From positions 1-34,470 of the forward strand of contig JAFLVI010000012.1 in NCBI GenBank assembly GCA_022508405.1: DNA of 34,470 nucleotides, read 5' to 3'. Each line of letters starts with the position of its first letter. The stretch's first letter is position 1. The DNA comes from Clostridiales bacterium (lineage in GTDB: Bacteria; Bacillota; Clostridia; Christensenellales; Pumilibacteraceae). The translations under genes and the position numbers were made by a program. Shown here in pieces: positions 15,917 through 21,576 of the stretch. A model generated the notes under the pieces. That model saw only the letters and a program-made list of their open reading frames with translations. It had not been told where the DNA came from and ran no database searches.

Positions 15917-16363
15917 CTACTCCGCCGCCACTACGTTGACGTTGAGTTTGCCCGAAACTTCGGCAAACGGCTTGACCGTAACAACGTACCGACCGAGCGA
16001 CTTGATGGGCTCGGATATCACTATCTTCTTTTTGTCCAGCTCGATGCCTATGTCTTTGAGCGCGTCCGACACCGCCGCGGTGTTGAGCGAGCCAAACAGC
16101 TTGCCGTTGGCGCCCGTCTTGATCTTGACGGTGACCGTAAGCCCAGCAAGCTTTTTGCATAGCGCCACGGCTTCGTCATGCTCAATCTTGCGCCGCCGCT
16201 CTTCCGCTTCTTTTTGTATTTTTATGCTGTTTAGCGCGGACGAAGTGGCAGGCTGAGCGAGATTGTTGGGGAACAGATAATTGCGCGCATAGCCGTCCGA
16301 AACGTCTATTACTTCGCCCTTTTTCCCCTGAGCCTTTACATCCTTGGTCAATATAACTTTCAT
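15917..16363 (-). CDS. rplI: 50S ribosomal protein L9
   Basis: Binds 23S rRNA near the L1 stalk base. All 148 residues align with L9. The N-terminal domain has MKVILTKDVKAQGKKGEVID and the signature GYARNYLFPNNLA, then a long connecting helix (about 43-75). The C-terminal domain has GKLFGSLNTAAVSDALK. SD AGGAG lies 7 nt before the ATG. In Bacillus it is near yybS, gdpP and dnaC(B); here a YybS-like gene is upstream but gdpP and the replicative helicase gene are absent from the window, and pdxS follows. Confidence 0.98.
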   Translation of the reverse strand: MKVILTKDVKAQGKKGEVIDVSDGYARNYLFPNNLAQPATSSALNSIKIQKEAEERRRKIEHDEAVALCKKLAGLTVTVKIKTGANGKLFGSLNTAAVSDALKDIGIELDKKKIVISEPIKSLGRYVVTVKPFAEVSGKLNVNVVAAE

Positions 16364-16381
16364 AGCATTTCTCCTACCGAT

Positions 16382-16411
16382 ATTTTATCAAAAACCATTT
16401 ATCTTTGTCAA
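16382..16411 (-). promoter_or_regulatory. Promoter of rplI and the following operon
   Basis: Minus-strand perfect -35 TTGACA (16411-16406), 18-bp spacer, -10 TAAAAT (16387-16382). The predicted start near 16375 gives a very short leader that just includes the AGGAG at 16375-16371. It probably drives rplI, pdxS, pdxT, the patatin, the MBL gene and recF. Confidence 0.8.
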
Positions 16412-16455
16412 GCTATATACAAGGGCTAACAAGGCAAAACTTGTCATAAAAGAGC

Positions 16456-17517
16456 TTATGTATTTTTGATATACTCCGTCCAAAACCGCAGGTTGAGTAT
16501 GCAGTCGCTCACGCCCAATATTGACAGAATAAACAGCGCCAGCGGAAACACAATCGCCGCTATACCTATTATAACAAACACGATATGCGCCGCAACGGCC
16601 GCCTTGCCCTTGAACAGCGAAGCGAAAAAGCCCAAAAGCGTGTAACACCCGAACGCGGCTGGAAGCGTACAAAACGCATGCATAACCGTAGCCGACAGCG
16701 CGTCGTACCCGCCGACCACGCCGAGCAGTATACCCGTCACCGTGGCGGGGAGCGCCATAGTCCACAAAAACGCGCGCGGCAGTTTCATATCCCCCACGCG
16801 CGAACAAAACTGCGAGCTTCCCCGCCCCTTTACCCTGCCGTTTACAAACAAGGCGGTAAAGAAGCCGACAAAGCCCAGCATGGCGCCGCAGTGAATACAA
16901 TAGTACCACACATACCCTTCTATCTCGTCCTTTACAAATTTGGAAAAGCTTTTTGCCGCCGCATCGTCGTATCCGTCGTCGGTCGGCTTGAGCTTAACCT
17001 GCCCGCGCTCCGGTTTTTCGTTATCGTAGTAGTCGCGCGCAAAGTACGATATTATTCGGTCGTCCTTGTTGCCAATCACGTACTTTGCCGCAATATCGCC
17101 CACCGGCACGCCTTCTGCACCGCGCACTATGCCCACGCCGACGAACGCGCCGACAACCGCAAAGCACACCGCCGCGGTAACAGCCGGCAGGTACTGTAAC
17201 GGGCGAAATTGCATGCACACAGCCGTGCCGCAAAACGCAAAAAACAGCGTTATAGAATACACCACAGTCAAAATATTATAATCAAGCGAAAGCGACACAC
17301 TGCCGTAAACTACAATACAGCTTAGCGGCAGATACGGACCGAACCGCCTATAAAGTAGATACAGCGGCGGCAAAACGGCAGGGATAATCAATATGGCGAC
17401 AATCGGAAAGAATCCAGCTACAATCAGTAAAATCGGCGCGGTAAAGTACAGCAAAATCTCGCCGATTTTAGGCGGCGAAATAAGTACGCGATTTTCACTT
17501 TGTGCGGCGACTTCCAT
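16456..17517 (-). CDS. YybS-like (DUF2232) polytopic membrane protein
   Basis: A 353-residue integral membrane protein with about eight hydrophobic segments and one larger soluble loop in the middle (about 140-210, GNKDDRIISYFARDYYDNEK and on). The C-terminal pattern (a long hydrophobic segment, then LGVSDCILNLRFW) resembles the DUF2232/YybS family, and so does its position directly upstream of rplI. Family function is unknown. The usual neighbour gdpP is missing. An in-frame Met at 17589 lies upstream of the promoter. The ATG at 17517 is only 6 nt after the -10 box and has no SD, so the message is probably leaderless. Family assignment is from layout and C-terminal pattern, not from a strict motif. 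Confidence 0.65.
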   Translation of the reverse strand: MEVAAQSENRVLISPPKIGEILLYFTAPILLIVAGFFPIVAILIIPAVLPPLYLLYRRFGPYLPLSCIVVYGSVSLSLDYNILTVVYSITLFFAFCGTAVCMQFRPLQYLPAVTAAVCFAVVGAFVGVGIVRGAEGVPVGDIAAKYVIGNKDDRIISYFARDYYDNEKPERGQVKLKPTDDGYDDAAAKSFSKFVKDEIEGYVWYYCIHCGAMLGFVGFFTALFVNGRVKGRGSSQFCSRVGDMKLPRAFLWTMALPATVTGILLGVVGGYDALSATVMHAFCTLPAAFGCYTLLGFFASLFKGKAAVAAHIVFVIIGIAAIVFPLALFILSILGVSDCILNLRFWTEYIKNT

Positions 17518-17523
17518 GCTTTG

Positions 17524-17552
17524 ATTATAGCACGAAAGAGCAAATAAATCAA
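17524..17552 (-). promoter_or_regulatory. Promoter of the YybS-like gene (leaderless)
   Basis: Minus-strand -35 TTGATT (17552-17547), 17-bp spacer, perfect -10 TATAAT (17529-17524). Only 6 nt separate the -10 box from the ATG at 17517, so transcription should start at or next to the start codon. Confidence 0.78.
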
Positions 17553-17626
17553 CACCGCCCGATATGAATATTAACGCGCGAATTGACAATAATATTTATA
17601 TTGACTTTATTCTATAGGAGATAACC

Positions 17627-17929
17627 ATGTACGATCTTAAATGCGGACAAAAAAATTGCAAGCATAACCACGGCTACTGCTGCTGTGCAAAGGACATTGC
17701 CGTGTCGGGCGGCACGCGCTGCACAACTTACGAGGAAAGCGAAAACGGCACGGACTACAGCACCGAAGCCTCGGCGGAGTTCAGCAAGCCGGACTTTTCG
17801 GTGGACACGTGCGTTGCGTGCAACGCGCCCTGCCTGTTTAACCGCTCGGCAAAATGCATAGCCAACGGCATAACGGTATCCACCGCCGAAGACGGCACCG
17901 CCGAATGCCTTACTTTTATAAAAAAGTAA
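17627..17929 (+). CDS. Tandem DUF1540 cysteine-rich protein
   Basis: A 100-residue protein with two cysteine-rich modules of the DUF1540 type, each a short C..C...N..C.A..I.V...C pattern. Module 1 has C6, C11, C18-C20 and C32 (with KDIAVSGGTRCTTYE). Module 2 has C62, C65, C69, C77 and C94 (CVACNAPCLFN, then AKCIANGITV and ECLTF). An acidic linker of about 25 residues joins them. DUF1540 proteins are common in Clostridia and are thought to bind metal; no function is established. SD AGGAG lies 6 nt before the ATG. A strong terminator follows, so it is monocistronic. Confidence 0.85.
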   Translation: MYDLKCGQKNCKHNHGYCCCAKDIAVSGGTRCTTYEESENGTDYSTEASAEFSKPDFSVDTCVACNAPCLFNRSAKCIANGITVSTAEDGTAECLTFIKK

Positions 17930-17960
17930 GCCGAATATTAAAAGCCGAAAACTTTTTTTT

Positions 17961-17995
17961 AGAGCAGCGGAAAAAATTCCGTTGCTCTTGTTTTT
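17961..17995 (+). terminator. Rho-independent terminator after the DUF1540 gene
   Basis: A 12-bp stem with one G-U pair, 17961-17972 with 17977-17988, a 4-nt AAAA loop, then TTGTTTTT. The T-tract doubles as part of the -35 region of the folA promoter. Confidence 0.88.
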
Positions 17996-18016
17996 GTGCG
18001 GTATTTATGGTAGAAT
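17988..18016 (+). promoter_or_regulatory. Promoter of folA
   Basis: -35 TTGTTT (17988-17993), 17-bp spacer ending in extended TGG, -10 TAGAAT (18011-18016). A 30-nt gap to the ATG at 18047 leaves a leader containing AAAGG. The -35 box overlaps the T-tract of the upstream terminator. Confidence 0.65.
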
Positions 18017-18046
18017 TTTTGTAACGACTTTATAAAGGCTTAAAAA

Positions 18047-18520
18047 ATGATTTGTTTAATCGTCGCACGTTCCAAAAACAACGTTATAGGCAAGGACGGG
18101 CGTATACCGTGGAAAATACAAGGCGAACAGGATCAGTTTAAGGAGTTGACTACAGGCAACGCCGTCGTATTCGGGCGCAAAACGTTTGAAGAAATCGGCC
18201 GTCCCCTGCCGGACAGAATGAACATTGTCGTTTCGGGCAGCGCTTTATTTTCGGGCAAAAATTTGGTTACGGCGCGGTCATTATCGGAAGCAATGGAAAT
18301 TTGCGGCAAAACAAAAATTTTTGTGTGCGGCGGCTATCGATTGTATAAGGAAGCTATCCCCATAGTCGACAAGATGTACATAACCGAAATAGATACGGAA
18401 ATCAAAAACGGGGACGTATTTTTCCCCGAATTCGATAAATCACAATTCACTTTATCCGTCGGCGAAACGGCGGGACAAGACATAAAGTATACGAGAACAA
18501 TTTACACCAGAATAAAATAA
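18047..18520 (+). CDS. folA: Dihydrofolate reductase
   Basis: NADPH-dependent reduction of dihydrofolate to tetrahydrofolate, 157 residues. MICLIVARSKNNVIGKDGRIPW forms strand A and the Met20-type loop, W22 is conserved, and the catalytic acid is E27 (glutamate, as in many Gram-positive enzymes). NADPH-binding motifs VVFGRKTFEEIG and FVCGGYRLYKEA are present. thyA, its usual neighbour, is not in the window. The gene is convergent with the hypothetical gene ending at 18533, with a 12-bp gap and no hairpin. Confidence 0.95.
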   Translation: MICLIVARSKNNVIGKDGRIPWKIQGEQDQFKELTTGNAVVFGRKTFEEIGRPLPDRMNIVVSGSALFSGKNLVTARSLSEAMEICGKTKIFVCGGYRLYKEAIPIVDKMYITEIDTEIKNGDVFFPEFDKSQFTLSVGETAGQDIKYTRTIYTRIK

Positions 18521-18532
18521 CAGTCCGTTTAT

Positions 18533-19477
18533 CTATTGTCCGCCGTCCAAGTTCTTCTTCATGAGCACGGCGAGTTTTAGGTACTTTTTTATCACCGGCG
18601 AATCGGTATACTTGGAGTATTCGCGCAAGTCGTCGATTAGCTCTTTCAGCTCTTTTGCGTCCTTGTTTTGCACAACGCGCTCGGTGCGCGACGCGGCGTT
18701 CCAGTTCATAAGCCCCACGGCTTCGGGATAACAGCCGAGCATTGCCGAAGAATACTCGCACACAAAATCCACGTCGCCTTTTGCCATACGGCGCTCAAAC
18801 ACTTCGTATATGTATTCCCGCCTGAGATCTATAAACGGCTTGTACCAATTAAGCAGCTTTTCCGCGCCCGTAAGCTCGGCTTCGTCGCCTATAAGCATAG
18901 ACCCCGCCGCTTCGCACGCCTGCTTATACACCTTTTCGTCATGCAGTAAAGCAAAAAGCTTTTCGTCGTACCCTTCGTCTACAGGCTCGTTGGTCGCGTC
19001 CAAATAAAAGTAGTACGTATACCACAACGGCCTTAAATCCTTAAACAGATTGCACACGCAATAAACCGCCGCATACAGCGAAAGGCTGTCTATCGGTTCC
19101 CTATCGTCCGGCGGGATTACTCCGCTCAGCACCAGCCTGTCAAAAAGCGGCGAGCCGTAGTCGTACTTTATAAAATACTTGCCCCTTCGCTCGTACCACC
19201 TGCCGCCGCCGGATAACACGTCGCTACTCGCCGCACTGTGAACAAACTCCGGCTTGTCCGGCGAATAGTCGGGGTGGCGTTCCGGTTCTATCAAAAAACA
19301 GCAGCCGTATTCAAAAAGCGTGTTGGACGGATGTCCCACATACTCGGGATACACCGCGCAAGCAAAGCAGTACAGATTGTACAGCAGTTCCCGCTTTAGC
19401 GCGTACTTAAGATCGCTGTCTCCCACGCGCTCAAACGTCGGCTCAAACAATTCCTTTATTGTCTGCAAAACTTCCAT
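18533..19477 (-). CDS. Hypothetical protein, 314 aa
   Basis: I do not recognise this family. It is a soluble, acidic, Tyr- and Leu-rich protein without signal peptide or TM segment. Composition and helical pattern (KELIDDLREYSKY, KKYLKLAVLMKKN) suggest a mostly alpha-helical fold. There are scattered cysteines (CFACAVYPEY, GCCFLIEPERH, CVCNLF, GCYPEAVG) but no CxxC pair, and a proline/tyrosine-rich middle (RPLWYTYYFYLDATNEP). It follows the GNAT gene by 8 bp with only a weak, distant AAGGA, so it is probably translated from the same message. Long uninterrupted frame with codon use like its neighbours supports it being real. Confidence 0.8.
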   Translation of the reverse strand: MEVLQTIKELFEPTFERVGDSDLKYALKRELLYNLYCFACAVYPEYVGHPSNTLFEYGCCFLIEPERHPDYSPDKPEFVHSAASSDVLSGGGRWYERRGKYFIKYDYGSPLFDRLVLSGVIPPDDREPIDSLSLYAAVYCVCNLFKDLRPLWYTYYFYLDATNEPVDEGYDEKLFALLHDEKVYKQACEAAGSMLIGDEAELTGAEKLLNWYKPFIDLRREYIYEVFERRMAKGDVDFVCEYSSAMLGCYPEAVGLMNWNAASRTERVVQNKDAKELKELIDDLREYSKYTDSPVIKKYLKLAVLMKKNLDGGQ

Positions 19478-19485
19478 AATTTTAC

Positions 19486-20172
19486 TTATTCCTTATTCTC
19501 GTCATCTTCGTCGACCCAGTACGTATAGCCGTAACCCTTTGTAAGCCCCAGCTTGCCCTGCAACGCCATGCTTGCAACGTTATCGGTATACACGTCGCAT
19601 TTGGGCACGCGCCCGAACGTCATTACGTACGTGATTAAAAACTTTTCCAGCATTGCCGCAATGCCGCGCCTGCGAAACGCGGGAAAAACCTCCAGCATGC
19701 CCATGCTTCCGTCGCCGTGCCTGCCGATAAAGCCGGCAAGTTTGCCGTCCGCCATCGCGCCGAACACACCCTTTTCGCGCATAAGGCTTTCCATGTGTTC
19801 GAGCGTGTATCCGCTTTCCCCGTTGTGATATGCGTCAAGCACCGTTTGCGCAAGACTGGGCGCAAGCCGCTTTATCTCCACACCGCCGGTGTCGGACAGC
19901 GGCGGCATGGCGTTGAGATACGCGTAGGTGTAGCAAGGGTTGTCGTAAATGTCTTTGGGCGCGCCGAGCAAACACACGTCGCCTTTTAGTCCGTATTTCT
20001 CCCGAAAACATGTATAGTCGCGCTCGTCGGCAAACACGCATTTGTACCACTTGCCCATGCTTATAACCGCCGCGTGCGGCTCGTCTATAATGACAGAAGC
20101 GTTTTCAAACTTTACCGCGTCTTCTATTACCGCGCGTAGCACCGCGTACTTTTCACTTTCCGGCAACTTCAT
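19486..20172 (-). CDS. GNAT family N-acetyltransferase
   Basis: A 228-residue protein with a C-terminal acetyltransferase domain (about 98-220). It has GKLAGFIGRHGDGSMGML (beta 4), the acetyl-CoA pyrophosphate loop VFPAFRRRGIA (about 162-172), and the beta 5/alpha 4 region VYTDNVASMALQGKLG. The N-terminal about 95 residues (KWYKCVFADERDYTCFREKYG and on) look like a separate substrate-recognition part. Acceptor unknown. The ATG has no SD and lies 9 nt after a -10 box, so it is probably the first codon of a leaderless or nearly leaderless mRNA shared with the 314-aa hypothetical gene downstream. Confidence 0.85.
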   Translation of the reverse strand: MKLPESEKYAVLRAVIEDAVKFENASVIIDEPHAAVISMGKWYKCVFADERDYTCFREKYGLKGDVCLLGAPKDIYDNPCYTYAYLNAMPPLSDTGGVEIKRLAPSLAQTVLDAYHNGESGYTLEHMESLMREKGVFGAMADGKLAGFIGRHGDGSMGMLEVFPAFRRRGIAAMLEKFLITYVMTFGRVPKCDVYTDNVASMALQGKLGLTKGYGYTYWVDEDDENKE

Positions 20173-20181
20173 AACAAAACA

Positions 20182-20210
20182 AGTTTACACTTATCGATAA
20201 ATATTGTCAA
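20182..20210 (-). promoter_or_regulatory. Promoter of the GNAT - hypothetical operon (near-leaderless)
   Basis: Minus-strand perfect -35 TTGACA (20210-20205), 17-bp spacer, -10 TAAACT (20187-20182). The ATG at 20172 starts 9 nt past the -10 box, giving a 5' leader of 2-3 nt at most. It lies directly after the terminator of the preceding membrane-protein gene. Confidence 0.72.
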
Positions 20211-20215
20211 GCATA

Positions 20216-20245
20216 TAAAAACAGCACCGCTTATTGCGGTGCTGT
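20216..20245 (-). terminator. Rho-independent terminator after the Ala-Gln membrane protein gene
   Basis: A perfect 10-bp stem, 20221-20230 with 20236-20245 (ACAGCACCGC and complement), loop of 5 nt. On the minus strand it is followed by TTTTATA. Clear intrinsic terminator. Confidence 0.92.
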
Positions 20246-20260
20246 CAGGTTTTACTTTAA

Positions 20261-21442
20261 TTACTTCTTTACGGCGGACATGGCCTTTAACAGCTTGCTG
20301 AGCGCATCGTTAAGGCGCTTTTGCATCTCCGGCGTTTTGTTTTCGGGCTTGGCGCGTTCCTTTTGCAACTGCGTTGCCACGTCGCGCATAACTTCCCTTG
20401 AAGCGCCGTTTTGCGCAATCTGATCAATCTGCGCAATAACTTGTTCGGCAGACGATCCGCCGGTAGGCTGTGCGGCATAAGCCTGAGCCTGAGCCTGTGC
20501 ATGTGCCTGCGCTTGGGCCTGAGCCTGAGCTTGCGCTTGGGCTTGCGCCTGTGCGGCGGCCTGCTGAGCGCGGGCTTGGGCCATGGCTTCCTCGCGCGCC
20601 TTGCGGCGAATTTCTTCTTCGCTTTCCTGCGGGGTGTCCATGACTACCGCGGCAGGCTCTTCGTAAGCGCCGTATGCGGCCTGCGGCTCGGCATACATGG
20701 GCTGTTCGTTATACACTTCCGCTTGCGGCTCGGCATATGCGGCCTGCGGCTCGGCATACGCGGCTTGTTGTTCGTAGGCTTGATGTTGCGCCGCAGCCTG
20801 CTGTTGACCGTAAGCTTGTTGTTGCGCCGCCTGCTGCTCCTGCGCGGCAGGTGCGGAATCTCCGTCCAAAACGGCTACAAACTTGGCATAAGTTTTGACG
20901 GCGCCGCCGTACGCAAGCTTGCCGACAAGACCGCCTACTATGGTGAGCACGCCGCCGAGAATAAGCAAGAACGCCGCGCCCTGTTCCGCAGTGGCGGTTA
21001 AGTTCATCTGTGCAACAAGCATAGCGTCGGGCTTTGCTTCCTTTATTTCCGCATACGGAACTACAAAGTAAGCGAGCGCCGCGCAAATTACGGTGGCGAT
21101 AATAGTGATAAGCCAAATCTTGGAAACAAGCGAATGCTTGTACGGCTCGTCCACGCACACCTGCTGTGTGACGAGTGCGGACGGTTTGTTGTTGGTGACG
21201 CGCGCGGCCTTGTACAGCGACTTTACGGACGCCGGCATGCTCTTCATTTGCACCACGACCGTGTTGGGTTTTTGTGCGGCGCGTTTCATTCTGCCTTTGA
21301 TTTGATTAAACGCTCCGGCTACAAGACCTATAATGAGCGGAATCAAAAACGCGACTACAAGAACAGCCGCAAACACTATCAGCCACAAATCGGCAGACAG
21401 CGTCAACTGCTCGGCGAATAACTTGTTAAGAAATTCCTGCAT
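20261..21442 (-). CDS. Three-TM membrane protein with Ala-Gln repeat cytoplasmic tail
   Basis: A 393-residue protein of unknown function. TM segments at about 18-44, 106-129 and 154-175. Then a low-complexity tail: Gln/Ala-rich 197-228, repeated YAEPQA units (about 229-256: AAYAEPQ, AAYAEPQ, MYAEPQ), a charged helix EEEIRRKAREEAMAQARAQQ, an (Ala-Gln)n run at about 297-320, and a helical C-terminus (EQVIAQIDQIAQ, then LNDALSKLLKAMSAVKK). SD AAGGAG precedes the ATG. It is monocistronic between its own -10 box and a strong terminator. The tail looks like a flexible linker to a C-terminal helical module. Repeat number probably varies between strains. Confidence 0.85.
   Translation of the reverse strand: MQEFLNKLFAEQLTLSADLWLIVFAAVLVVAFLIPLIIGLVAGAFNQIKGRMKRAAQKPNTVVVQMKSMPASVKSLYKAARVTNNKPSALVTQQVCVDEPYKHSLVSKIWLITIIATVICAALAYFVVPYAEIKEAKPDAMLVAQMNLTATAEQGAAFLLILGGVLTIVGGLVGKLAYGGAVKTYAKFVAVLDGDSAPAAQEQQAAQQQAYGQQQAAAQHQAYEQQAAYAEPQAAYAEPQAEVYNEQPMYAEPQAAYGAYEEPAAVVMDTPQESEEEIRRKAREEAMAQARAQQAAAQAQAQAQAQAQAQAQAHAQAQAQAYAAQPTGGSSAEQVIAQIDQIAQNGASREVMRDVATQLQKERAKPENKTPEMQKRLNDALSKLLKAMSAVKK
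20481..20552. repeat. Imperfect hexanucleotide tandem repeat (Ala-Gln codons)
   Basis: Twelve consecutive 6-nt units of the form GCYTGN on the plus strand (e.g. gcctga, gcttgg, gcttgc, with one gcatgt). On the coding minus strand each encodes Ala-Gln (one Ala-His). The units differ at silent positions, so the run has been kept at protein level. Confidence 0.9.
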
Positions 21443-21501
21443 TATACTCTCCTTTTTCTCTTGCTATGCCGCCGAAAAACGGCTGTGCATACAAATCATC
21501 T

Positions 21502-21507
21502 ATTATA
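21502..21507 (-). promoter_or_regulatory. -10 box of the Ala-Gln membrane protein gene
   Basis: Perfect TATAAT on the minus strand; no good -35 at 16-18 bp (only a T-run). The leader of about 50 nt holds a small hairpin (GCCG, loop of five T, CGGC) and then AAGGAG before the ATG at 21442. Confidence 0.45.
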
Positions 21508-21576
21508 GTGTAACATACCAAAACAAAAAAATCCACAGTTTTGGTAAAGTTTTTTCCGAAATTTTGCAAAAAAACG

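Noticed and set aside
17583..17611. TTGACA at 17583-17588 as the -35 of a DUF1540 promoter
   Set aside because: The only hexamer at 17-bp spacing (TTTATT) would start transcription inside the AGGAG ribosome-binding site, so the pairing is inconsistent. The real promoter may use TATATT at 17597 with a poor -35.
18533..20172. Hypothetical protein plus GNAT as a toxin-antitoxin pair
   Set aside because: GNAT toxins are about 150-180 residues with a small DNA-binding antitoxin upstream. Here the GNAT is 228 residues and the partner is a large downstream protein.
20481..20552. Hexamer repeat run as a CRISPR-like or regulatory array
   Set aside because: There are no spacers and the units are codon pairs for Ala-Gln within a long coding frame.
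21517..21545. Inverted repeat ACCAAAAC/GTTTTGGT as the addA terminator
   Set aside because: The stem is AT-rich, the loop is 13 nt and no T-run follows on the minus strand. It may be a weak hairpin or chance.
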